Positions 7,655 through 15,447 of a DNA stretch of 64,000 bases are shown here, one piece after another (positions within the stretch are counted from its first letter, which is position 1; the number at the start of each line of letters is the position of its first letter). The notes under the pieces were generated by a model. The model had not been told where the DNA came from and did not search any database. It saw only the letters and a list, made by a program, of their open reading frames with translations. This DNA comes from Caldisericales bacterium (GTDB lineage Bacteria; Caldisericota; Caldisericia; JAAYUI01): positions 62,001-126,000 of the forward strand of contig JAAYUI010000010.1 of assembly GCA_012517765.1 (NCBI GenBank), read 5' to 3'. The position numbers and the translations under genes are program-made.

Positions 7655-9003
7655 CAGTGCTGTCTCCTTGAGAACCTTACCGGTGTGCCTTCGAGCCCGA
7701 ATTCCTCTCGTAAGTTGTTCTCCAAAAATCTCATATATGACTCGGAAGCTGCCTCAACATCGTTAACAAAAAATTGAAAAGTTGGCGGACGGGTTGTTAC
7801 CTGGGTCACATAATAAATTTTCAAGACTTTCCCTTTATGAACATTTGGTGGTTGCTTGTCGGTGACCTGGGCCAGCCACCTGTTCAGCTTTCCGGTGGTT
7901 ATCCTGTCATTGTAGTTATCCAGTGCTGCAATAATGTGGGGGAAAATTTTTGTGATATTTTTTCCAGTCAAGGCGGACACATTCACACGTTTGGCATAAT
8001 CAATAAACCTGAGCTGGTGCGACAAATTGTCCTCGAGTGCCTTTTTGTCTTCAACCAGATCAATCTTGTTTACAACCACCACGCATGCCTTCCCCTCATC
8101 TGCAATATATCTTGCAAGTTGCTGGTCGTCTGAGGTGGCCCCAAACGAACCATCGATGACCAGAATCACGAGATCGCTCCTGTGGATGGCCTGTTCTGAC
8201 CTCTTGATGGTCACATAATCAAGCTGTTCGTCATATTTGTAGCGCTTCTTGATTCCTGCCGTATCTACAAGAATATATCTGGTGCCATCATACTCAATGA
8301 GCGTATCAACAGCATCTCTGGTCGTTCCAGGAACATTGGAAACGGTTGTTCTCTTTTCACCCAGAAATGCGTTCAGAAGTGATGATTTGCCGACATTCGG
8401 CCTTCCTGCTATCGCAATTCTCCTTGGTGGCAGTTCTTCTTCCGTTTCCTGTCCTTGCATATCTTCGACAACAGCCTGTCCAACATTTTCCACTATCAGA
8501 TCAAGCAACTCAGCAAGGTTTCTGCCTGAAGTTGCAGACACAGTAAATGGGTCGCCAAAACCCAGCTGATTAAAGTTAAAGTCAGTCCAGTCCCTGTTAT
8601 CGGCCTTGTTTGCCACGAGGATGACTTTCTTGGAGGATTTTCTCAGCATTCTGGCAACATAAATGTCTTCTTTGGTCGGGCCAATCTGCGCATCCACCAT
8701 AAAGACGATGACATCGGCGATGCCAATGGCCATTTCGGACTGAAGGGAGACCTGGCTCTGGATCGTGGAGGCCTCAGGGGCTATCCCTCCAGTGTCCATG
8801 AGGGTGAAATCGACTCCATTCCAGATAAAATCTTCCATGATCCTGTCGCGGGTCACACCCATAGACTGATCGGTGATTGTCCTGGCTTTTCTGAGGATTC
8901 TGTTGAATATCGTGGACTTCCCAACCGACGGCCTTCCAATGAAGGCCACGATTGGGAGGTTCTTGGCCCTTAAGGGTTTTATCGAGGATATTTCGTTTTC
9001 CAT
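7654..9003 (-). CDS. der: Ribosome-assembly GTPase Der (EngA), double GTPase
   Basis: 449 residues with two tandem GTPase domains and a C-terminal KH-like domain; Der acts in 50S subunit assembly. The first P-loop is GRPSVGKST with DTGG, and its base-specificity motif is NKAD. The second P-loop is GRPNVGKSS with DTAG and NKID. I use the ATG at 9003 (MENEISSIK). The frame stays open to 9309 but that part overlaps the divergent gatC gene and both promoters, and it lacks similarity. The gene leads the der-gpsA-hup operon. Confidence 0.97.
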   Translation of the reverse strand: MENEISSIKPLRAKNLPIVAFIGRPSVGKSTIFNRILRKARTITDQSMGVTRDRIMEDFIWNGVDFTLMDTGGIAPEASTIQSQVSLQSEMAIGIADVIVFMVDAQIGPTKEDIYVARMLRKSSKKVILVANKADNRDWTDFNFNQLGFGDPFTVSATSGRNLAELLDLIVENVGQAVVEDMQGQETEEELPPRRIAIAGRPNVGKSSLLNAFLGEKRTTVSNVPGTTRDAVDTLIEYDGTRYILVDTAGIKKRYKYDEQLDYVTIKRSEQAIHRSDLVILVIDGSFGATSDDQQLARYIADEGKACVVVVNKIDLVEDKKALEDNLSHQLRFIDYAKRVNVSALTGKNITKIFPHIIAALDNYNDRITTGKLNRWLAQVTDKQPPNVHKGKVLKIYYVTQVTTRPPTFQFFVNDVEAASESYMRFLENNLREEFGLEGTPVRFSRRQH

Positions 9004-9020
9004 TTGTTCTACCTGAAATA

Positions 9021-9047
9021 AGTATTGTCCCAAACGACATTTGTCAA
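9021..9047 (-). promoter_or_regulatory. Putative promoter for der-gpsA-hup
   Basis: Minus strand: consensus TTGACA (9042-9047), a short 15-base spacer, and AATACT (9021-9026). Predicted start is about 10 bases before the der ATG. It lies back to back with the gatC promoter. Confidence 0.45.
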
Positions 9048-9052
9048 GTACA

Positions 9053-9081
9053 CTGGAGAATTGGCAAATACCCGCTATAAT
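9053..9081 (+). promoter_or_regulatory. Putative promoter for gatC-gatA-gatB
   Basis: A perfect -10 box TATAAT (9076-9081) with only a poor -35 match (CTGGAG, 9053-9058) at 17 bases. It ends about 20 bases before the gatC start. Confidence 0.5.
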
Positions 9082-9100
9082 TTCCCCTTCAGGAGGCAAG

Positions 9101-9391
9101 ATGTCTGTTGAAAAAAAAGACCTCAAAAGGATTTTCGAACTGTCAAAACTCGACCATACGAAATCAGATGGCCTCGAAAAAGACATTGAAAGGCTTGTTG
9201 AAAGTTTTTCACAAATCAGAAACATTGACCTGAGGGACTGCGAGCCAATGGTATTCCCAAAGTGGTGCATTCTCAGATACAGGAAAGACGAGCCACTGGA
9301 GGGCATCAAAAAAAGCGATGCACTCTCACAGGCACCAAAAACAGACGGGACCTTTTATATTGTTCCAAAAATCATATCTGGTGAACCATGA
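9101..9391 (+). CDS. gatC: Aspartyl/glutamyl-tRNA amidotransferase subunit C
   Basis: 96 residues; the small GatCAB subunit that holds GatA and GatB together. The GatC pattern is present: an N-terminal helix (LKRIFELSKLDH), a helix with IERLVESFSQIRNID, then a C-terminal extended region with LRYRKDEP. The ATG at 9101 follows AGGAGGCAAG; an upstream ATG at 9041 lies in the promoter region and is rejected. Its stop overlaps the gatA start by 4 bases (ATGA). Confidence 0.9.
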   Translation: MSVEKKDLKRIFELSKLDHTKSDGLEKDIERLVESFSQIRNIDLRDCEPMVFPKWCILRYRKDEPLEGIKKSDALSQAPKTDGTFYIVPKIISGEP

Positions 9392-10761
9392 ACATACCAG
9401 AAGCCAGAAATCTTCTCAAATCAAAATCAATTTCGCCCCTTGAACTTGTTGAGGAATGCGAAAAAAACTGGAAAAACCAGGAATACGACCTTAACGCAGT
9501 AATAACACCCATGTTCGAGAGAGCAAAGGAAATTGCCAAAAAAGCTGTTTTTGACGAATCAAAACCACTCTCCTGCATACCTTACGCTGTAAAAGACAAC
9601 ATCTGCATCAAAGGAGAGAAGCTCACCTGCGGCTCCAAAATTCTCGGTGCATACAAAAGTCTTTTTGAATCGACAGCAACCCAAAGACTTACAAATGCCG
9701 GTGCCATTGCCGTATGCAAGACAAACATGGATGAATTCGCAATGGGATCATCTGGTGAATACTCTGCCTTTGGACCAACCCGTAATCCGCTTGATAAAAA
9801 ACTTGTTCCAGGTGGTTCTTCGTCTGGCTCCTCTGCGGCCGTTGCCGCAGGCTACTCAATCTTCTCGCTTGGATCTGACACAGGCGGGTCGGTACGACAG
9901 CCAGCAGCATTCTGTGGATTGTCTGCCATAAGGCCAACCTACGGCACGGTGAGTAGATATGGCCTTGTTGCTTTTACATCCTCGATCGACCAGATAGGGC
10001 CAATGGCAAAAAACTCCTTTGACTCGCTCACTATTTTGAAGGCCATGCGTGGGTTGGACGAAAAGGATTCGACAAGCGTAGAATGGTCGCCAGTGGAATT
10101 ACCGGAAAAACCGGTAATTGGAATCCCCAAAGAACTCTTTGAGCTAGACATAGACCCCGAAATCATGGCATTGCTCCAGGAATGCAAGAAAAAGCTTGAA
10201 GGAATCGGGGCAAAATTCATCGATGTTTCCATACCAAATCTTAAACATTCGGTGGCAACCTATCAATTGATAACACCATCCGAATGCAGCGCCAACCTCT
10301 CAAGGTTCGATGGCGTAAGGTATGGACTTCAGGTCGAAGATCCAGAACTTGGAAAGCAGTACAAAAAAACCAGATCGGATGGTTTTGGAGCTGAAGTCAA
10401 GAGAAGGATACTGATTGGCACCTATGCGCTATCCGAGGGTTTCTATGATGCCTACTATCTTCAGGCATGCAAAATGAGGGCAAAGATAGCGAGTGAACTG
10501 TATTCTGCATTGTCAAAATCAGACGCCATCCTGACACCAACAACGCCAACTACTGCCTTCGAAGTAGACTCAATCCAAGATCCTCTTAAAATGCACGCCT
10601 GTGACCTTCTGACAATTCCACAGGGTCTGGCGGGTATTCCGGCAGTAACGTTCCCATTTGGCAAAGATAGCAAAGGAAGGCCTATCGGAATGCAGTTTTC
10701 AGGACCGGCGTTCTCAGATGATTCACTTGCAGTGCTTGCAAGCAAGGTCGAAGAGGTTTGA
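9388..10761 (+). CDS. gatA: Aspartyl/glutamyl-tRNA amidotransferase subunit A (amidase)
   Basis: 457 residues; the glutaminase subunit that releases ammonia for converting Glu-tRNA-Gln and Asp-tRNA-Asn. The amidase signature is complete: catalytic Lys in CIPYAVKDNICIKG, cis-Ser and nucleophile Ser in PGGSSSGSSAAVAAG and GSDTGGSVRQPAAFCG. IGMQFSGPAFSDD marks the C-terminal end. It is coupled to gatC. The presence of GatCAB suggests that the organism lacks GlnRS and/or AsnRS (inference). Confidence 0.97.
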   Translation: MNIPEARNLLKSKSISPLELVEECEKNWKNQEYDLNAVITPMFERAKEIAKKAVFDESKPLSCIPYAVKDNICIKGEKLTCGSKILGAYKSLFESTATQRLTNAGAIAVCKTNMDEFAMGSSGEYSAFGPTRNPLDKKLVPGGSSSGSSAAVAAGYSIFSLGSDTGGSVRQPAAFCGLSAIRPTYGTVSRYGLVAFTSSIDQIGPMAKNSFDSLTILKAMRGLDEKDSTSVEWSPVELPEKPVIGIPKELFELDIDPEIMALLQECKKKLEGIGAKFIDVSIPNLKHSVATYQLITPSECSANLSRFDGVRYGLQVEDPELGKQYKKTRSDGFGAEVKRRILIGTYALSEGFYDAYYLQACKMRAKIASELYSALSKSDAILTPTTPTTAFEVDSIQDPLKMHACDLLTIPQGLAGIPAVTFPFGKDSKGRPIGMQFSGPAFSDDSLAVLASKVEEV

Positions 10762-10763
10762 CG

Positions 10764-11183
10764 ATGTTGAAATGCTGTAGGTGCAAAAATCCATCGCCTT
10801 ATCCCATTTGTGAGACCTGTGCAAATGAAAGAGAGAAGAAGATAATAGAAGAAATCAGGGGGATAGACGATCTCATGGCCGAACACAGGTTGTCCATGAA
10901 AAAGGTCAGAAGATCAGGTTTTGCAATAACTCCGAAGAGGCTCTGGGGGCTTCTTCTAGTGCTTACAGGCATAATCCTTGCATTCAGTGGAAACGGCTAT
11001 CTTGGCATGCTAAGTTTGGGGTGTATTGGTGCAGGGTTGATATTTCTTTTGCTTTCCTGGACCGAAACACTTACAGTCTCACTCGTCAATGACGGGTTGA
11101 CCAGTGAATACAGACAAATCATTACCGATCTGGCAAAAAGACGGAAAAAACTCATTGAAAACCTCAGGAGCGGCAATGTCTGA
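10764..11183 (+). CDS. Small two-TM membrane protein with N-terminal CxxC zinc-ribbon-like motif
   Basis: 139 residues, function unknown. The N-terminus has two CxxC pairs (CRC region CCRCKNP and CETC) that could form a zinc ribbon. A charged helix (NEREKKIIEEIRGIDDL) follows, then two hydrophobic segments (about residues 52-71 and 77-95), and a C-terminal charged tail ending with RRKKLIENLRSG. I choose the ATG at 10764 because AAGAGG (10751-10756) is well placed; a TTG at 10758 is also possible. It sits between gatA and gatB and overlaps gatB by 8 bases, so it is co-translated with the amidotransferase. Confidence 0.78.
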   Translation: MLKCCRCKNPSPYPICETCANEREKKIIEEIRGIDDLMAEHRLSMKKVRRSGFAITPKRLWGLLLVLTGIILAFSGNGYLGMLSLGCIGAGLIFLLLSWTETLTVSLVNDGLTSEYRQIITDLAKRRKKLIENLRSGNV

Positions 11184-12609
11184 TCTTGTAATAGGAATTG
11201 AAGTCCATGTGCAACTTTTGTCTGCAACAAAGATGTTTTGTGGTTGCAAGAATTCGTTTGGCGACGAGCCAAATACAAATGTGTGCCCAGTTTGCCTCGG
11301 ATTGCCAGGCGCCCTGCCAATGGTCAACGAAAAAGCAACTGAAATGGGCCTCCAGCTTGCCCTGGCATTAAACTGCAAGATAAACGAAGTGGCCCCATAT
11401 TACCGAAAAAACTACTTCTATCCCGACCTTCCAAAGGGCTATCAGATAACCCAGTACGCCATACCCCTGGGGCAAAAAGGATTCCTTGAATTCCTATTTG
11501 GGAAAGACAAAAAAAAGGTCGAGATAACAAGAGTTCACCTGGAAGAAGATGCAGGAAAAATGTTCCATTCAGGGGACATAACAAAATCGTCCTCGTCTCT
11601 GGTTGATTACAACAGATGTGGCGCTCCCCTTGCAGAGATTGTTACAGAGCCATGCATTGAAACCCCCGAAGAGGCCCAGGCATACCTTTTTGCCCTGAGA
11701 AACCTCGTCCGGTTCATTGGCATTTCAACTGGCAACATGGAAGAAGGCGCACTCAGGTGCGATGTAAATGTATCGGTAAAAAATCCGGACGGGTCTTTCG
11801 GCACAAAGGTGGAAGTAAAAAATCTCAATTCCTTCAGGTCAGCAAGAAGAGCACTCGAATTTGAGGCGAAACGCCAGAGGGACCTCATTGCCCAGGGTGA
11901 GAAGGTAACTGCCGAAACAAGACACTTTATCGAGTCCACAAGCGAAACTGCGGGGATGCGCTCAAAAGAGGAGCTCAACGATTATAGATACTTCCCGGAA
12001 CCAGACCTTCCACCAATGGTCACAAGTACCAGCCAGATCGAGAAAATCAGACAGGAAATGCCAAAAACGCCTGGCCAGATAGCGGAGAAATTTGAGAAGG
12101 AATATGGCCTTTCGCAATATGATGCTGGTGTTCTGACACAAGACAAGGAAACAACGGCGTTTTTTGAAGAATGCGTCAAAAACGGCGCCAGCCCCAAAAA
12201 AACCTGCAGTTTCCTGACAGTAGAAATTCAGGGCTACCTTGCAAAAGAGGGGCTCTTGCTTGGCCAGACAAAACTGACCCCGAAGCTCCTTTCAGAGCTG
12301 GTTAAGCTGGTGGATTCAGGCCAGATAACAAACCAGTCAGCGAAAACAATCATCCCCGATGTTGTTGCTGGTTCTAACCCAGAGAAGGTCTCAAAAGAAC
12401 GTAATCTGATAGCAATAGAGGACGAATCTGCAATCATCGAACTCGTTAAACAGGTGATCGAAAATAATCCGAAACAAGTCGAACAATATAAGCAGGGCAA
12501 AACTGCCCTTTCGGGGTTCTTTATCGGGCAGGTGCTCAAGGCCTCTTGTGGGAAAGCCCAGGCCGAAACAGTAAAGCGGCTTGTAGAAGAAACCCTCTTG
12601 AAGCTTTAA
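11176..12609 (+). CDS. gatB: Aspartyl/glutamyl-tRNA amidotransferase subunit B
   Basis: 477 residues; the GatCAB subunit that binds and activates the mischarged tRNA. The N-terminus DLVIGIEVHVQLLSATKMFC is canonical, as are VCPVCLGLPGALP, the two zinc-site Cys pairs (CGC and CPVC), the PDLPKGYQITQY strand and the YatY/GatB tail. I start at the ATG at 11176, preceded by CAGGAG, rather than at the upstream in-frame ATG at 11104, which would add 24 residues before the family start. Confidence 0.97.
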   Translation: MSDLVIGIEVHVQLLSATKMFCGCKNSFGDEPNTNVCPVCLGLPGALPMVNEKATEMGLQLALALNCKINEVAPYYRKNYFYPDLPKGYQITQYAIPLGQKGFLEFLFGKDKKKVEITRVHLEEDAGKMFHSGDITKSSSSLVDYNRCGAPLAEIVTEPCIETPEEAQAYLFALRNLVRFIGISTGNMEEGALRCDVNVSVKNPDGSFGTKVEVKNLNSFRSARRALEFEAKRQRDLIAQGEKVTAETRHFIESTSETAGMRSKEELNDYRYFPEPDLPPMVTSTSQIEKIRQEMPKTPGQIAEKFEKEYGLSQYDAGVLTQDKETTAFFEECVKNGASPKKTCSFLTVEIQGYLAKEGLLLGQTKLTPKLLSELVKLVDSGQITNQSAKTIIPDVVAGSNPEKVSKERNLIAIEDESAIIELVKQVIENNPKQVEQYKQGKTALSGFFIGQVLKASCGKAQAETVKRLVEETLLKL

Positions 12610-12656
12610 CCAACAATGCCTCGTAAGGGAAGTCTCAAAACCAAAAATAAACCATA

Positions 12657-13229
12657 ATGCAAGAATTTGATGCCGCCAGCCTCATGAAAAGGATAGCAAA
12701 GGGCGATGAGGATGCCTTCAGGTGCCTCTACGATGAATTTGGCGCTTACGTCTTCAAGATTGTCGCAATGCAGCTTCATGACAACGGCAAAGCGGAGGAA
12801 CTTACCCAGGACATTTTCCTCAAGATATGGAGATTTGCATCGAAATATGATCCTTCAAGACCCTTCAAACCATGGCTCTCACGGGTCATAAGCAATGAGA
12901 TCATAAGCTACAGAAGGGCACAGGAAGAAAAAACCGAAAGCATCGAAGAGCTGGCAGAAACTGGTTACACACCAGCCGAGGAGATGGACTCATACAGAGA
13001 CAAGCAGCTCTCTGGTGACATTTCCTACGAACTCCAGAAGGCAATGGGAATCCTTACTGACAATCAGCGGCAAGTTGTCGTAATGAAATATTATGAAGGG
13101 CTTAAGATAAGAGAGATAGCAGACAACCTGGGAATAGGCGAAAGTGCCGTGAAAGCCAGGCTGTATACGGCTCTCGAAACACTAAGCACGGTGGCCCAGA
13201 GGGGCAAAAATGGACTGCAAGAAAATTAG
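12657..13229 (+). CDS. ECF-type RNA polymerase sigma factor
   Basis: 190 residues. The region 2 helix includes EELTQDIFLKIWRFASKYD and PFKPWLSRVISNEIISYRR. Region 4 contains LTDNQRQVVVMKYYEGLKIR and an HTH REIADNLGIGESAVKARLY. This is a group IV (ECF) factor for extracytoplasmic stress. No clear Shine-Dalgarno precedes the ATG. Its 3' end overlaps a zinc-finger anti-sigma gene by 20 bases, the usual sigma/anti-sigma pairing. No obvious autoregulatory promoter was found in the 47-base spacer after gatB. Confidence 0.94.
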   Translation: MQEFDAASLMKRIAKGDEDAFRCLYDEFGAYVFKIVAMQLHDNGKAEELTQDIFLKIWRFASKYDPSRPFKPWLSRVISNEIISYRRAQEEKTESIEELAETGYTPAEEMDSYRDKQLSGDISYELQKAMGILTDNQRQVVVMKYYEGLKIREIADNLGIGESAVKARLYTALETLSTVAQRGKNGLQEN

Positions 13230-15447
13230 AGAAGAGTTTATCGAGTATCTTGAAGGGTCACTGCCAAAAAGCAGGCAGGAAACCTTTGAAAAACACCTTG
13301 CTGGATGTGGCGGGTGCAAAAAAGAATTTGAAGCATTCAGGGCTCTTACTGAAAAAGTAACCAGACATCTTGAATCCAGAGCTTCTTCCATCAATCCGCC
13401 AGCAATGCTGTGGGGGAAAATACTCAAGGAAGTCCAATCATCCAAAAAACACAGGAAATTCTCTTTTCTTCTCAAGCCGGCAATTGGTGTTGCGGCTTGT
13501 CTGGCAATCTTGCTTGCAGGTGTCTTTACTCCAGTTTTTGGGGCCGAAGGCAATCTTCTGAATTATATAAGCTCCAACATGATCAATAGCGCCGCAAACG
13601 ACCTTGAATCAATCTACCAGGATGAACAGTCCGGAGGAATATACAGAGCTGTGGCGATTGACAAGGCCATCCAGGACGCTGGCCTGACAAGCGAACAATA
13701 CTGGGACCTGAGGGACAAAGGACTGACAGACAAGGATATCCTGATTGCCGCACACATCAAAAGCAACACGGATACCGAATTTGAAAAGATTGTTGATCTA
13801 AGGCTCGAACCATGGGGCTGGGGAAGAATTGCAAACCATCTCGGAGTTTCAGTTTTTTCAGTGGACCCTGCAATAGCTTTCCCGATAATCGAGAGGAAGC
13901 GAATGATCCTTGACGCTTCAGAACTTGAGATCAATGCAGAAGTACTTGACCATACAATAGTCCCTATGAATTTTGGAGGGCCCATACCAGTACCACCAGA
14001 AATGCTTCCTGTCGACCAGAACGGCAACCAGCTGTCCTGGGAAGAAGTAAGGATGATGGGGTGTGCAAAGATGCGTTTTCCTATGAAGCATGGCATTCCA
14101 GCACCAAGGCCGGTCATAATGCCTGGACACTGTCCAAATGAGTATTTTGAGGCAACAGGCAGCATAGCAGACATTAGAGAGGGGATTGCCACAGTCCAGA
14201 CCCCCCAAGGCCCGATGCAGGTAAGGTTCGTTGAGGGCGAAACCGCAATGATGGGTGAAATAGGGAAAGGAATGCCAATAAGGATAAGGGGGTTAAGGTT
14301 CGGGCCAAGGATCATAGCACGTTTTGTTGCTCCAATGTATGATGGCCAAAATGGCCACATGCCACAGCCAGGAAACCCTGGGAGTGATAGCGGAACAACA
14401 AAACCGCCAGACACGAGACGCAAGACCGGTGAAAGCAATACAAAGCCAAAACTTCCTTCAAACAACAGCACGAATGATGCACCCAAAAAAACCGGTACTG
14501 GTAACAAAAACCAGTCTGGTGCCACCGATTATCTGAATTCATCTTTTGATGCCCTGCTTACTGGCTTCAATGAAACCAAGATAACAACAGACGTAGGCCA
14601 GTTCATGATCCGTCCAGAAACCACGGTGATCGTAAGAATCAATGGTGAAGAAATCATTTTGCACCCAAGGGCACTGGCAAGAATCGAGAAAAATACAAAA
14701 CTGGCTGTATCGACAAAAAATGGCGTGTTAAAAACAGTCACGGTCCCAAACGAAAAGTTTTCAACCAGGAAGCTCTGGATGGCAAAGGGCGATCCGAAAA
14801 ACATGCGTTTTTTGTGCGTGGATGAAACTCTTAAGGAAAAAACAGTCACCATGGTCCCGGAAACTCTTGTAGCTGGACGCGGAGAGATAAGACCAGGAGA
14901 TATGCTTTCCATTCTGGAATACAAAGGTCAGGCATTGCATGTTTCCAGCATCCAGCAAGCACCACCACCCGATGAAACAAGAGGGGAGATATCCGGAAAG
15001 ACAGGGTCCCTGATCGTTGTAAATGGTAAGAACATCAGCACGGTATCATATACGGAGTACGAGTGCATGGGCAGGGAAAAGCAGCCTTGTTCTTTAAATG
15101 AAATCAAGGTTGGCGACAAAGCCCTCGTGATTGCATTCAGAGTAAATGATAAGCTTGTTGCCATGAGGATTGTAAAAATGCCAAAAGGAATGGGTGGCAT
15201 GGGCGGACAAGGTTGCAAAGTGAAACTCCCAAGATTTGAAATTGAATCGCTGGCCCGTACCAAGGACGGACTCAGCATGAAGTTGAAAAATGGGCCAGTG
15301 CTTGCCATTACACCAAAGACGGTCATAAAGATCATGGAAAAGACCGCCGAAAAATTTGGCTCACCAGAGGACCTCAGGGCAGGCATGATGGTCGGTGTTG
15401 AATTCTCAAACCGCCAGGCCATCCAGATAATTATTATAGAACCCTAA
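13210..15447 (+). CDS. Large membrane-bound zinc-finger anti-sigma factor with extracytoplasmic beta modules
   Basis: 745 residues. An anti-sigma zinc-finger domain occupies about 1-50 (Cys3, then His29-x3-Cys33-x2-Cys36 in KHLAGCGGC). One membrane segment spans about 87-111. The rest, more than 600 residues, is outside the membrane: a region of unknown fold (112-310), a beta module (315-375), a low-complexity Pro/Asn/Thr linker (378-438), then three or so beta modules to the C-terminus. The modules resemble DUF5666-like OB folds (for example RGEISGKTGSLIVVNGKNI, then EIKVGDKALVIAFRVNDKLV). Typical anti-sigmas are 150-300 residues, so this sensor is exceptional. ATG preceded by AGAGGGGC. Confidence 0.88.
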   Translation: MDCKKIREEFIEYLEGSLPKSRQETFEKHLAGCGGCKKEFEAFRALTEKVTRHLESRASSINPPAMLWGKILKEVQSSKKHRKFSFLLKPAIGVAACLAILLAGVFTPVFGAEGNLLNYISSNMINSAANDLESIYQDEQSGGIYRAVAIDKAIQDAGLTSEQYWDLRDKGLTDKDILIAAHIKSNTDTEFEKIVDLRLEPWGWGRIANHLGVSVFSVDPAIAFPIIERKRMILDASELEINAEVLDHTIVPMNFGGPIPVPPEMLPVDQNGNQLSWEEVRMMGCAKMRFPMKHGIPAPRPVIMPGHCPNEYFEATGSIADIREGIATVQTPQGPMQVRFVEGETAMMGEIGKGMPIRIRGLRFGPRIIARFVAPMYDGQNGHMPQPGNPGSDSGTTKPPDTRRKTGESNTKPKLPSNNSTNDAPKKTGTGNKNQSGATDYLNSSFDALLTGFNETKITTDVGQFMIRPETTVIVRINGEEIILHPRALARIEKNTKLAVSTKNGVLKTVTVPNEKFSTRKLWMAKGDPKNMRFLCVDETLKEKTVTMVPETLVAGRGEIRPGDMLSILEYKGQALHVSSIQQAPPPDETRGEISGKTGSLIVVNGKNISTVSYTEYECMGREKQPCSLNEIKVGDKALVIAFRVNDKLVAMRIVKMPKGMGGMGGQGCKVKLPRFEIESLARTKDGLSMKLKNGPVLAITPKTVIKIMEKTAEKFGSPEDLRAGMMVGVEFSNRQAIQIIIIEP

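Noticed and set aside
9004..9309. Upstream in-frame extension of der by 102 codons.
   Set aside because: It overlaps gatC and both divergent promoters and has no Der similarity; the ATG at 9003 fits the family.
13614..14525. 303-codon antisense frame opposite the anti-sigma gene.
   Set aside because: No ribosome site or recognisable motif; the sense frame has clear zinc-finger and membrane domains.
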